Assembly: GCF_030068605.1 (NCBI RefSeq)
Contig: NZ_JASJOU010000013.1
Location: 62,001 to 126,000, forward strand
Source of the DNA: Xanthocytophaga agilis
GTDB taxonomy: Bacteria; Bacteroidota; Bacteroidia; Cytophagales; 172606-1
Length of the DNA: 64,000 bases
Direction of reading: 5' to 3'
Positions 40,132 to 48,750 of this stretch are shown here, piece after piece (position 1 is the first letter of the stretch; every line of letters begins with the position of its first letter). Below the pieces are notes generated by a model. It worked only from the letters and a program-made list of their open reading frames with translations. It had not been told where the DNA came from and did not search any database. The position numbers and the translations under genes were made by a program.

Positions 40132-40906
40132 AGCCTAGAAGGAGGGTTTGCTCTTTTACAAAGATTAATAACTGCTCAAAAATGAAAAACGTACCTTTTC
40201 CGATACCCGTGCGTTGGGTTGCTATTTTTTCGTGCAAGAGCGGCACTCGGGAATGGATATCGAAAACAACCAGATAATTTTCGATCTGGTCTTCGGCGTA
40301 AATATAATAAGAAATAATTATACTATGCTTGGTTTCCGCATATTCCAATGCATTTTTTGGTAAAATTTTAAGGGTCTTGGATAAAAATTCTGCAATAATC
40401 TGAAAATAATCATCTTCCAATGTATAATGTACTGGAAAGATAGCAGAAGATCCGGGTACAGATACAGTAAAAAGTGGCTCATCAGATTGCCGGATGATTT
40501 CCCCAGACAAGGCATCCAATGTAAAATACTCAGGTAATACCTCTTTTATTCTACGGGCTAATACAGAACCGTCCAAAGCTAATTGCATAAATTGCAACCC
40601 TGTTTGCTCCCAGCAGATTTGCTGCGTTTCTATATTCAGGGCAACGATACCGCGTGGATCCGGATTCTGACCATCCGGAAAAATTTGCAGAAATAATATG
40701 CCCCTGTCAGCAGCAACACCACTACTCCACCAACGTTCAGAAGGGGACCAATTAGCCCATATAAGTGATTTCTCGTGGATATCTACAGTAGCAAATACAA
40801 CTTTGTGAGAGGAATGACGTATTTCTAGTATCAAATAAGGCTTATGAAGATCTGGAATCACACGCCAGATGAGTCCATCAAAGGAAAAAGAAAAAGCAGG
40901 TAACAA
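40121..40906 (-). CDS. Conserved protein, possibly DUF4905
   Basis: 261 residues without signal peptide or membrane helix. Aromatic-rich beta-strands recur (IWRVIPDLHKPYLILEIRH, VFATVDIHEKSLIWANWSP, IVALNIETQQICWEQTGL, LFTVSVPGSSAIFPVHYTL), suggesting a beta-propeller-like or WD-type fold. The pattern recalls the DUF4905 proteins of Cytophagales, but I cannot confirm this. It overlaps the start of the LysM gene by 11 bp, so the two are probably co-transcribed and may work together at the cell wall or in its regulation. Confidence 0.65.
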   Translation of the reverse strand: MLPAFSFSFDGLIWRVIPDLHKPYLILEIRHSSHKVVFATVDIHEKSLIWANWSPSERWWSSGVAADRGILFLQIFPDGQNPDPRGIVALNIETQQICWEQTGLQFMQLALDGSVLARRIKEVLPEYFTLDALSGEIIRQSDEPLFTVSVPGSSAIFPVHYTLEDDYFQIIAEFLSKTLKILPKNALEYAETKHSIIISYYIYAEDQIENYLVVFDIHSRVPLLHEKIATQRTGIGKGTFFIFEQLLIFVKEQTLLLGYEI

Positions 40907-41136
40907 AATTTAATTTATATCGTAATGATTTGCATTTTGTTTTTATAGAAGGCTATCTGGTAATCTGCTCATTCTCAAACACTAACCAATAAGAAGCAGA
41001 TTAAAAATAATCCTTTCTGTATATACATTGACTATTATAATATTTAGTATATTTATTGCCAAACATTTTTCCGTAAATTTGGTTTCAATTCTAATTAAAT
41101 TTTAATACGATTTACGTTTTAATTTATTGCTTTTTT

Positions 41137-41165
41137 CACAATATTGTGATAATATTCGCGTCTTG
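41137..41165 (+). promoter_or_regulatory. Palindrome and -33-like box before higA
   Basis: A perfect 12-bp palindrome CACAATATTGTG (41137-41148) is followed by ATATTcgcGTCTTGAACAC, which matches the core of the extended promoter at 3193-3208. It is a candidate autoregulatory operator. A separate promoter-like pair lies at TTG 41055 and TAAATTTG 41074-41081. Confidence 0.5.
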
Positions 41166-41194
41166 AACACTCTTTACTCTACTCTAAAGCAATC

Positions 41195-41473
41195 ATGGAA
41201 AAAGAACACCCAATGCATCCAGGTATCTTGCTGAAAAAGCAATTACAATCTGCTAACATCAAAGCAAAGTTTGTAGCAGAAAAAATCCATGTTTCCAACT
41301 CTCAATTTGGAGACATTTTAAATGGCAAACGCCGTATTACACCCAAAATAGCCCTGCTTCTTGAGAAAGAGTTCGGTTATCGGGCTAAAGAATGGGTTCG
41401 CCTACAAGCCGACTATGAATTAGAACTTGAACGTATTGAGATGGTAAATGGCGTTAATGAATCTACTCTTTAA
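41195..41473 (+). CDS. higA: HigA-family antitoxin-like HTH protein (orphan)
   Basis: 92 residues matching the HigA addiction-module antidote: HPGILLKKQLQSANIKAKFVAEKIHVSNSQFGDILNGKRRITPKIALLLEKEF. Canonical higBA operons place the HigB toxin gene directly upstream. Here the 288 bp before the gene contain no toxin frame, and the next gene downstream is on the other strand and not toxin-like. It is therefore an orphan that may act as a repressor of its own or other promoters, or protect against a toxin encoded elsewhere. The C-terminal 25 residues are acidic and helical, as in HigA. Confidence 0.85.
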   Translation: MEKEHPMHPGILLKKQLQSANIKAKFVAEKIHVSNSQFGDILNGKRRITPKIALLLEKEFGYRAKEWVRLQADYELELERIEMVNGVNESTL

Positions 41474-41531
41474 ACATAAAGTAGTATATTCAGAAATATA
41501 TACCATATCTAGTGTTTATTAAATATATTTT

Positions 41532-41572
41532 TTCCTCAAAATTCTCAATTTTGAGGAATTTTATTTTTATAA
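41532..41572. terminator. Rho-independent terminator downstream of higA
   Basis: TTCCTCAAAAT (41532-41542), loop TCTCA, ATTTTGAGGAA (41548-41558), followed by TTTTATTTTT. Confidence 0.9.
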
Positions 41573-41625
41573 CTATTTCACTCTGAAGTTAAATAGTTAA
41601 AGGTCTCTTTTCTGGTAAAAGGATT

Positions 41626-42021
41626 TTATCTTCCGGAAACAGTTCCTCTCTGGCGATTAGTCTGTAGATTAATTTCTATTCGCGGAATAGAGACTCCAGG
41701 CCTGCTGGCAGCATATAAAAAGTTCAGATAACTTTGCCGAACTCTGTAAAGAACTACTACCATATCCCATACTCTATAGCGGTTTACATAGGGCTTGTGT
41801 CTGGAATGTGTAAACAACCAGATTCTCTCCTTCTTATCTACCTGGATTTTAGCTACGCGACAATCTTTATACAAAACATAAGGTTCCCGAATAGCATACC
41901 CCCGCGACGAAAGTGCACGCCTTACAAAAGGCATCGATACCTTTCTGCGGCAAATGATAGCCCATAGAGTTCTAAAAAAGCCTCCAACGGCCCCTATCTG
42001 AATATTGTAATCGCTACTCAT
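41626..42021 (-). CDS. Small basic protein, unknown, with a strong Shine-Dalgarno
   Basis: 131 residues, rich in Arg and Lys (RRKVSMPFVRRALSSRGYAI; ERIWLFTHSRHKPYVNRYRV). It has no signal peptide or named family. The start is certain because AAAGGAGGTGGGATCATG precedes it on the minus strand, a near-complete anti-16S match that is uncommon in Bacteroidota, whose genes usually lack such sites. It could bind nucleic acid. It stands alone, divergent from dnaE, with 179 bp between them. Confidence 0.7.
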   Translation of the reverse strand: MSSDYNIQIGAVGGFFRTLWAIICRRKVSMPFVRRALSSRGYAIREPYVLYKDCRVAKIQVDKKERIWLFTHSRHKPYVNRYRVWDMVVVLYRVRQSYLNFLYAASRPGVSIPRIEINLQTNRQRGTVSGR

Positions 42022-42200
42022 GATCCCACCTCCTTTTATATCACTTAACCAACATTAAATATAATTTAACTACTCAATTATACGAAAATGCAACTTCATA
42101 ATCAAGATGTTTTGTTAAGAAAAAAGATACTATTTTTGAGTATCTTTCCGTTGTATCGGATAGTTCGATTGCCTGGATTTTTATTTGTCTTTAAATTACT

Positions 42201-45200
42201 ATGCCTATATTCAGTCACTTACATTGCCATACTCAGTTTTCGCTGCTTGATGGTGCAGCAGATATATCTAAACTGATGAAAAAAGCTAAGGCAGATGGAA
42301 TGCCCGCTGTTGCGCTTACAGATCATGGAAATATGTTTGGGGCATTCAAGTTTGTAGCAGAAGCCTCAAAAAATGATATTAAGCCCATTGTAGGATGCGA
42401 GTTCTATCTGGTCGAGAACCGACATAAAAAGGAATTCTCCAAAGAAGATAAAGACGTTCGGAACCATCAATTGCTGTTAGCTAAAAACCAGGAAGGCTAT
42501 AAGAACCTTGCCAAGTTATGTTCACTGGGTTATATGGAGGGCCTTTATAGCAAATGGCCTCGTATTGATAAAGAGATATTGTTGAAATACCATACAGGAT
42601 TAATTGCAACTACCTGTTGTATCGGTGCAGAAGTGCCACAGGCTATTCTGCATCAAAGCGAAGAAATTGCAGAGCAAAAATTCAAATGGTGGCTGGATTT
42701 GTTTGGCGAAGATTATTATGTAGAACTGCAACGCCATAAACTAGATGACCAGGAAAAGGTAAATGCAGTATTGCTTCGCTTTGCAGCGAAATACAATGTA
42801 AAAGTAATTGCGTCCAATGACTCTCATTATGTGAATCAGGATGATGCCAATGCACACGACATTTTGCTTTGTGTAAACACAGGAGAATTACAAAGTAAAC
42901 CTGTTTGGAAAGGAGATGGTTTTGGAGGGAAAGACTATCGGTTTGGCTTTCCAAACAATGAGTTTTACTTTAAAAATACGGCAGAGATGAGCGATTTGTT
43001 CAAAGATCTGCCACAGGCAATTGACAATACAAATGAGATTGTAGACAAAGTAGATACACTTAAACTCAAGAAGGATATTCTTCTTCCTAACTTCCCTATT
43101 CCTCCAGGGTTTACAGATGGGGATGATTATTTGCACCATCTAACCTATGAAGGGGCAAAACGCCGTTACAATGGATTACCATTGGATGCAGTTGTAAAAC
43201 CAGACGAAAATCTTCCGTTGCCACAAGAAGTAGTAGAACGACTTGATTTTGAACTACATACAATCAGAACAATGGGGTTTGCCGGATACTTTCTGATTGT
43301 ATCCGATTTCATCAAGGCTGGTAGGGAACTAGGTGTAATGATTGGACCTGGCCGGGGTTCAGCCGCAGGTTCAGCTGTAGCCTACTGTATTGGGATTACG
43401 AATCTGGACCCCGTGAAATATCAATTGCTGTTTGAACGGTTTCTGAATCCTGACAGAAAGTCAATGCCTGATATTGATACGGACTTTGATGATGCAGGCA
43501 GGCAGAAAGTTATTGATTATGTAGTTGAAAAATATGGACGCAATCAGGTAGCCCAGATTATTACGTATGGTACAATGGCAACTAAATCAGCCATTAAAGA
43601 CGTTGCCCGAGTAATGGAGTATCCATTAATGGACACCAATATTCTTACCAAATTAATTCCAGATAAACCAACCTACGGAATTAATTTTCAAAAGCTTATA
43701 CATATGCCGTTGGAAGATCTGGCGGATATTGTCACTCCGGATGAACTGGAAAATGTAAAAAAGGTGAGGCAGCTATATAATGGAAAAGATCTGGCGGCAA
43801 CAGTACTGAGAGAAGCTGAGAAACTAGAAGGAACGGTACGAAATACAGGTATACATGCAGCAGGTATTATTATCGCGCCAGACGATTTAACAAACATTTT
43901 ACCAGTATCAACAGCAAAAGATTCAGATCTGTTGGTCACTCAGTTTGATGGAAAAGTAATTGAAGATGCAGGTGTAATCAAAATGGATTTTCTGGGATTG
44001 CGAAACCTGACAATTATTCGTGATTGCCTGAATCTGATCAAACGGAATCACGGAGTGGAGATTGAGATAGATAATATCCCATTGGATGATGCACCTACCT
44101 ATGAACTGTTCCAGCGAGGTGAAACCAACGCTGTATTCCAGTTCGAATCGGATGGTATGAAAAAATACATGAAAGATCTGAAACCTGACCGGTTTGATGA
44201 TCTGATTGCAATGAACGCCTTGTATCGTCCGGGTCCGATTGCCTATATTCCAAACTATGTAAACAGGAAGCATGGTCGTGAAGAGGTGACTTATGACTTG
44301 CCTGAAATGGAGGAGTTTCTGAAAGATACCTATGGAATTACAGTATATCAGGAACAGGTAATGTTGCTTTCCCAGAAACTGGCTGGCTTTACCAAAGGAG
44401 ATGCCGACGTTCTTCGGAAAGCAATGGGTAAGAAAGACAGGAAAACGCTGGACAAACTGAAACCTCAGTTTATTAACAATGCCAAAGCAAAAGGACTTTC
44501 AGAGAAAAAGCTGGAAAAGATATGGACTGACTGGGAAGCCTTTGCATCCTATGCTTTTAATAAGTCCCACTCTACCTGTTATGCATTTGTTGCTTATCAA
44601 ACCGCCTATCTGAAAACTCACTATGCAGCAGAATATATGGCGGCTGTAATGACTTCCTGTCTAGGTAATATTGAAAAGATAACGTTCTTCATGGAAGAAT
44701 GTAAACGGGCGGGAATTCCCGTACTTGGACCAGATGTAAATGAAAGTAGTATTGTATTTGACGTAAATAAAGCAGGCCAGATACGTTTCGGATTGGGCGC
44801 TATCAAAGGGGCCGGAGAAGCGGCTGTAGGTGATCTGATAAATGAACGGGAAACCAATGGCCCCTACAAAGACATCTTTGATCTGACCAAACGGGTAAAC
44901 TTACGAACAGTCAATAAAAAAACATTTGAAAGTCTTGCCTATGGTGGCGCATTTGACAGTTTTGGCCTACACAGAGCACAGTACTTTGCTGATAATGGAG
45001 GTACACTGATTGAAAAAGCAATCAAATACGGTAACCAGGCACAGTCTGAAAAAGGAAAAATTCAGCAAAGCTTGTTTGGGGGAGCAAATGGCGGCGGAGA
45101 ATTACCCCCTCCCCGTGTAATGCCTTGTGAGCAGTGGACTGAAATTGAGCGGTTAAAACACGAAAAAGAGGTAGTAGGCTTCTATATCTCAGGACACCCG

Positions 45201-45782
45201 CTGGATCAGTACCGGATTGAGATGTCACAGTTTGCCATCACTCCTATTGATCAGGTTGAGAACTTTAAAAACCGGGAAATCAACATTGCCGGTATCATCA
45301 CCAAAACCGGAACCCGTATTTCCAAAAGTGGTAATCCTTTCACAATATTCACGCTGGAAGACTATAACGCTTCATTGGAAATTGCACTATTTGGCGAGAA
45401 TCACGTAAAATTTGCGAACTACCTGCAGGAAGGTGGCTTCATATTTATTAAGGGTAAATATGAGCCTCGTTTCTTTAACTCAACAGATCAATTTGAGTTT
45501 AAGCCACAACAAATGCAATTGTTAAGTGAAATGCGCCAAAAGTTATGTAAGGGCGTTCAACTTAGTTTGGATCTGACTACCATCAATACAACTGTAATTA
45601 ACAAACTGGCAGATCTGGCCAAAAACTATCCGGGCGACTGTGAACTGCGTATTTCTCTTTCTGACTCCCGTGAGAAGATGCAGGTAGAAGGAAAATCCCG
45701 ACTATATCGCATCAATCCAAGCAATGAGTTAATAAAAGAAATTGAAGAGATGGATGGAGTTGTGTATAAGCTAGTATGGTAA
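42201..45782 (+). CDS. dnaE: DNA polymerase III alpha subunit
   Basis: 1193 residues, the replicative polymerase catalytic subunit. The N-terminal PHP domain begins SHLHCHTQFSLLDGAADI; the palm carries PDIDTDFDD (about 421-429) and the third catalytic Asp in VIKMDFLGL (about 595). GPGRGSAAGSAVAY, a helix-hairpin-helix region and an OB-fold (NIAGIITKTGTRISKSGNPF) follow. The His residues of the PHP metal site are mostly retained, as in bacteria with intrinsic proofreading potential. It is monocistronic with a strong terminator at 45842. Confidence 0.97.
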   Translation: MPIFSHLHCHTQFSLLDGAADISKLMKKAKADGMPAVALTDHGNMFGAFKFVAEASKNDIKPIVGCEFYLVENRHKKEFSKEDKDVRNHQLLLAKNQEGYKNLAKLCSLGYMEGLYSKWPRIDKEILLKYHTGLIATTCCIGAEVPQAILHQSEEIAEQKFKWWLDLFGEDYYVELQRHKLDDQEKVNAVLLRFAAKYNVKVIASNDSHYVNQDDANAHDILLCVNTGELQSKPVWKGDGFGGKDYRFGFPNNEFYFKNTAEMSDLFKDLPQAIDNTNEIVDKVDTLKLKKDILLPNFPIPPGFTDGDDYLHHLTYEGAKRRYNGLPLDAVVKPDENLPLPQEVVERLDFELHTIRTMGFAGYFLIVSDFIKAGRELGVMIGPGRGSAAGSAVAYCIGITNLDPVKYQLLFERFLNPDRKSMPDIDTDFDDAGRQKVIDYVVEKYGRNQVAQIITYGTMATKSAIKDVARVMEYPLMDTNILTKLIPDKPTYGINFQKLIHMPLEDLADIVTPDELENVKKVRQLYNGKDLAATVLREAEKLEGTVRNTGIHAAGIIIAPDDLTNILPVSTAKDSDLLVTQFDGKVIEDAGVIKMDFLGLRNLTIIRDCLNLIKRNHGVEIEIDNIPLDDAPTYELFQRGETNAVFQFESDGMKKYMKDLKPDRFDDLIAMNALYRPGPIAYIPNYVNRKHGREEVTYDLPEMEEFLKDTYGITVYQEQVMLLSQKLAGFTKGDADVLRKAMGKKDRKTLDKLKPQFINNAKAKGLSEKKLEKIWTDWEAFASYAFNKSHSTCYAFVAYQTAYLKTHYAAEYMAAVMTSCLGNIEKITFFMEECKRAGIPVLGPDVNESSIVFDVNKAGQIRFGLGAIKGAGEAAVGDLINERETNGPYKDIFDLTKRVNLRTVNKKTFESLAYGGAFDSFGLHRAQYFADNGGTLIEKAIKYGNQAQSEKGKIQQSLFGGANGGGELPPPRVMPCEQWTEIERLKHEKEVVGFYISGHPLDQYRIEMSQFAITPIDQVENFKNREINIAGIITKTGTRISKSGNPFTIFTLEDYNASLEIALFGENHVKFANYLQEGGFIFIKGKYEPRFFNSTDQFEFKPQQMQLLSEMRQKLCKGVQLSLDLTTINTTVINKLADLAKNYPGDCELRISLSDSREKMQVEGKSRLYRINPSNELIKEIEEMDGVVYKLVW

Positions 45783-45841
45783 AGCAGCTCATATCTGTCT
45801 CTATCCTATAAAATTAGCTTAAAACAGACTTAAAATAAAAA

Positions 45842-45888
45842 GCGTCTAAAAGCAGTGCTTCACAAAACTTTTAGACGCCTCTTTTTTC
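45842..45888 (+). terminator. Rho-independent terminator of dnaE
   Basis: GCGTCTAAAAG (45842-45852) and CTTTTAGACGC (45868-45878), then CTCTTTTTTC. It can also serve the convergent nitroreductase gene. Confidence 0.9.
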
Positions 45889-45902
45889 TTCAAAGAAAAT
45901 TA

Positions 45903-46535
45903 TTACTTCAGTTCTGTAATAAAGTTCTCTTTGCTCTTTCTGATTTTTTTCTGACTCACCAGAAAATCTTTTTCTGCATCCCGATATCCCAGTGGAAGAA
46001 GAGCTACACTGCGTAATCCTTTTTCCTTTAGCTTCAAAAATTCATCCAGAGCTTTGGCATCAAATCCTTCCATAGGAGTGGCATCTACTTTTTCTAATGC
46101 CGCGGCCGCTATAGCAAGACCTAATCCAATATATGCTTGTCTAGCAGCATGCTGAAAATTCTCTTCAGCCGGACGAGCAGGATATATACGTAACAACATA
46201 TTACGATACGCCTCAAATCTCTCATTTACAGTTCCACGCTCAGCATTGGTACGATCAAAAAATTCGTTGATACGATCTTCGGTATAATTGTCCCATGCAG
46301 CAAATACCAATAGATGAGAACCACTTACGATTTGTGGCTGACCATTGGCAATAGGTTGTATCTGTTTTTTCAATTCTGGATTCGTGATAACCAGTATTTC
46401 GAAAGGTTGTAAACCAGAAGAGGTAGGAGCTAGACGGGCAGCCTCCAGAATAATGTCTACTTTTTCCTGAGGTACGATTTCCCCAGTCATTTGTTTAGTG
46501 GCATAGCGCCAGTTTAGTGCGTCAATCAGACTCAT
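45903..46535 (-). CDS. Nitroreductase-family flavoprotein (NfsB/YdjA-like)
   Basis: About 210 residues starting MSLIDALNWRYATKQMTG. FMN-binding features are RYATKQ, APTSSGLQPFEILVITN and the C-terminal LPLGYRD. The frame extends to 46607, but that extra part runs through an operator-like palindrome and is not conserved. It is a cytosolic NAD(P)H-dependent reductase of nitroaromatics or quinones. It is preceded by two overlapping inverted repeats (46579-46619), suggesting control by a redox- or xenobiotic-responsive repressor. Confidence 0.92.
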   Translation of the reverse strand: MSLIDALNWRYATKQMTGEIVPQEKVDIILEAARLAPTSSGLQPFEILVITNPELKKQIQPIANGQPQIVSGSHLLVFAAWDNYTEDRINEFFDRTNAERGTVNERFEAYRNMLLRIYPARPAEENFQHAARQAYIGLGLAIAAAALEKVDATPMEGFDAKALDEFLKLKEKGLRSVALLPLGYRDAEKDFLVSQKKIRKSKENFITELK

Positions 46536-46578
46536 AATTCGTATGGAAGAGATAGTTTCTGACCATACAACTCGGATC

Positions 46579-46619
46579 ATATCGAAAATGTTCGATATAC
46601 TATACATTTTATAGTATAT
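46579..46619 (-). promoter_or_regulatory. Overlapping operator-like inverted repeats before the nitroreductase
   Basis: ATATCGAA-aatg-TTCGATAT (46579-46598) and ATATACTATA-cattt-TATAGTATAT (46595-46619), both perfect. They are 44-84 bp upstream of the ATG at 46535, in the expected promoter zone. Confidence 0.6.
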
Positions 46620-46725
46620 TCCTAAATAATATTAGAAAAGCGCTATTATTTGTAAAGAGTTCTCTTTAGTAGAGTGTATCGTGGGTAAAGGCAGCTTGCG
46701 GTTATATCAGAGCGAAGTAGTAAAT

Positions 46726-46776
46726 ATAAACCCAATGCTGATTTCACTAAGATAGTGAAATCAGCATTGGGTTTAT
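46726..46776. repeat. Perfect 24-bp inverted repeat
   Basis: Arms 46726-46749 (begins ATAAACCCAATGCTGATTTC) and 46753-46776, separated by AGA. No T-run follows. It sits between the nitroreductase promoter and the locus-3 repeat array. Confidence 0.9.
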
Positions 46777-46855
46777 GGTTAAGCTATCTAATCAGAATTC
46801 CAATAAAAGTTTTGGTTAATTCTGACAGAGCAGAATGCTCTCCAAAAATAAAAAA

Positions 46856-46957
46856 TCAACTGTATTTCAATCAATTTCAGGAAATATCAGCATTCTGATT
46901 AACCCTCTGGCTTATCAAAATTCTGATAATAATCAGCTATTACCAGAATTTTGATAT
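46856..46957. repeat. 28-bp-period array of 18-bp quasi-palindromes, locus 3
   Basis: Units at 46856, 46884, 46912 and 46940: TCAACTGTATTTCAATCA, ATATCAGCATTCTGATTA, TTATCAAAATTCTGATAA and TTACCAGAATTTTGATAT. Spacers are 10 bp. A further unit, AATCAGAATTCCAATAAA, lies at 46790, out of phase by 10 bp. The third unit shares the 15-mer ATCAAAATTCTGATA with locus 4 (63104). Confidence 0.75.
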
Positions 46958-47038
46958 TTCCAATGTACAACCAAAACCCAGGTTGCTATTACTTTGGTTC
47001 TCTATAAGCAAAATACTATTATAAAAACGATATATCTA

Positions 47039-47281
47039 TTAGTATGTATTATCGTCTATAGATGGCTTATCTGTATTTCGGTTGGGATGCAGCACCCGTA
47101 CGTTTGCACCTGGTTCATCCGGGCCATCGGTATACTTTTCCCGCATCTCCTCATGTTGTTCCGGATTGTCCAGATCTAATACCGGTTTGCTTCCTGCTTT
47201 ACTTCTACCCTCTCCAGATGGTGAACCTTTTTTAAGTGGAGAATCATTCCTGTTGGGCCCTTTTACTCGATTCTGACTCAT
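47039..47281 (-). CDS. Small hydrophilic protein, unknown
   Basis: 80 residues, highly polar, with a basic N-terminus (MSQNRVKGPNRNDSPLKKGS) and an acidic middle (DLDNPEQHEEMREKYTDGPD). It is probably intrinsically disordered and cytosolic. No family is recognised with certainty. An overlapping plus-strand frame is judged a shadow because it is Ser/Pro-rich and lacks a start context. It lies 90 bp downstream of the baeRF-like gene on the same strand, with a terminator between them. Confidence 0.6.
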   Translation of the reverse strand: MSQNRVKGPNRNDSPLKKGSPSGEGRSKAGSKPVLDLDNPEQHEEMREKYTDGPDEPGANVRVLHPNRNTDKPSIDDNTY

Positions 47282-47317
47282 AATCGTACATAGTTAAAAT
47301 GAAAAATAGGTAACAAT

Positions 47318-47358
47318 CCGTATTCAGGTTATTTGTATTACTTGTTACCTGAATACGG
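47318..47358 (-). terminator. Hairpin terminator after the baeRF-like gene
   Basis: CCGTATTCAGGT (47318-47329) and ACCTGAATACGG (47347-47358); an alternative GGTAACA/TGTTACC pairing overlaps. On the minus strand a T-rich stretch follows. Confidence 0.75.
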
Positions 47359-47371
47359 AAAATCAGATGTA

Positions 47372-48550
47372 CTAAAACCGATGTAGGGCAGCAATGCCAA
47401 TATTACTTTCTGATGTATGTGGAAGCACATTTACATCATTCATGATATAGATCTCGCCTCCATTACGCAATGTTAGCATGATCGCCTTATCGATTAAAGA
47501 TTCATCATTGTCTTTACGTTCATCATGAATAGTAGCAGTCAGATTGTTTTCATCAAACAATCCCCAGACCTCGGCATCATTCTTTACAAACAAAGTATCA
47601 ACCCGACCAGTCACAGCAGATTCCAGAATCTGGCGCAAATCGTGTGAAATTAATCCGCTCCCGCTACTATTCTGGTATTGAGTAATACGTTTATCCTGAC
47701 GTTCAGTAAAATAGTCTCCGAGCAGTTCGTTTGCCTTCTGATGTATTTCATTCTGATTTATAGTACCCATACTTCCTGTAATGCCCTTATCCTTAAGAAA
47801 CGGATAGGTATTTACTTCATGATAGATAGGATGGTAGTATTCCACACATGCCAGCACCAAAGGTTTTTTCGATTGGGCCAGCAATTGTTTCACACCTTTA
47901 TCAATTTCCCGGAAGTAATCGGCAAGTAAATGATCTTTGTATTTGTTTTCTTCTTTTGCTCCCCGATGTACACTTGCTTCTCCTTGCATTCGGCCAGACT
48001 TGCTTTGTGGCTGTCCTTGACCTTCAGATTCCAGCTCATAAGGCTCCAGTATTTCGTCCATACTGGCAGGAAACAAATCCTGTGTATCAACAGGATGAAT
48101 GAAATACTGATCTGCCTGAAAAAGCGAAGCTCCTTTTTGGGTAATATTAAGAATATAATATTCCGATGACGATTGGGTAAACGAAAACAAAGGACGTAAT
48201 CTGAACTGACTATTTATCTCGCACAACTCATTAAATGGAATCGGACTTTGAAAGTATTCAAACAACTCAGGGCTCCGAAATACAGCCAATCCCTCTGTTT
48301 GATTCTTCCAGAATTCTTTATCATTTAATAATCCTTCCAAAGGGTTTAACAACTCATCTACCTCATTACTGCGCATATTCGAACTTTGTAACTGAGTTCT
48401 TACTTTCTGGACTTGATTTTTGAACAGAATCCGATCATACCCTTCATTTACCTCATCACCCTTACGGTGAGTAGGAATATAAACAGAAATGCAAGGTTTG
48501 GCATTCTGATTCGCTAACTTCAGAATAGTTTGTTTATCGATAGCCTCCAT
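47372..48550 (-). CDS. Bacterial archaeo-eukaryotic release-factor-like (baeRF) protein
   Basis: 392 residues. The N-terminal pattern PCISVYIPTHRKGDEVNEGYDRILFKNQVQKV is that of the baeRF families, bacterial homologues of the central and C-terminal domains of eRF1/Pelota. A low-complexity GQGQPQSKSGRMQG insertion near residues 185-205 sits before the C-terminal L7Ae-like half (LILACVEYYHPIYHEV...GRVDTLFVKNDAEVWG). These proteins have been proposed to act on stalled ribosomes or in conflict systems. It is monocistronic. No other translation-rescue gene is adjacent. Confidence 0.75.
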   Translation of the reverse strand: MEAIDKQTILKLANQNAKPCISVYIPTHRKGDEVNEGYDRILFKNQVQKVRTQLQSSNMRSNEVDELLNPLEGLLNDKEFWKNQTEGLAVFRSPELFEYFQSPIPFNELCEINSQFRLRPLFSFTQSSSEYYILNITQKGASLFQADQYFIHPVDTQDLFPASMDEILEPYELESEGQGQPQSKSGRMQGEASVHRGAKEENKYKDHLLADYFREIDKGVKQLLAQSKKPLVLACVEYYHPIYHEVNTYPFLKDKGITGSMGTINQNEIHQKANELLGDYFTERQDKRITQYQNSSGSGLISHDLRQILESAVTGRVDTLFVKNDAEVWGLFDENNLTATIHDERKDNDESLIDKAIMLTLRNGGEIYIMNDVNVLPHTSESNIGIAALHRF

Positions 48551-48750
48551 AAGATTAAATACACAAAATGATCACTTTATTTATTTTCCTGTGTAATTCA
48601 CAGGTATGTAAGTTACTCTACGGGTTAAAAAAGTATGCCTATAAAAATGAAGTTGGGTACACACAAAAATTTTAGTTTCTTTGTTCTCAAACCTACTGTT
48701 GTTATAACCTGTTTTTCGTACTTCTTTTATTTTTAACTAAACTAATTAGG

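Noticed and set aside
41195-41473. Complete higBA toxin-antitoxin module
   Set aside because: No HigB-like frame is found in the 288 bp upstream or immediately downstream.
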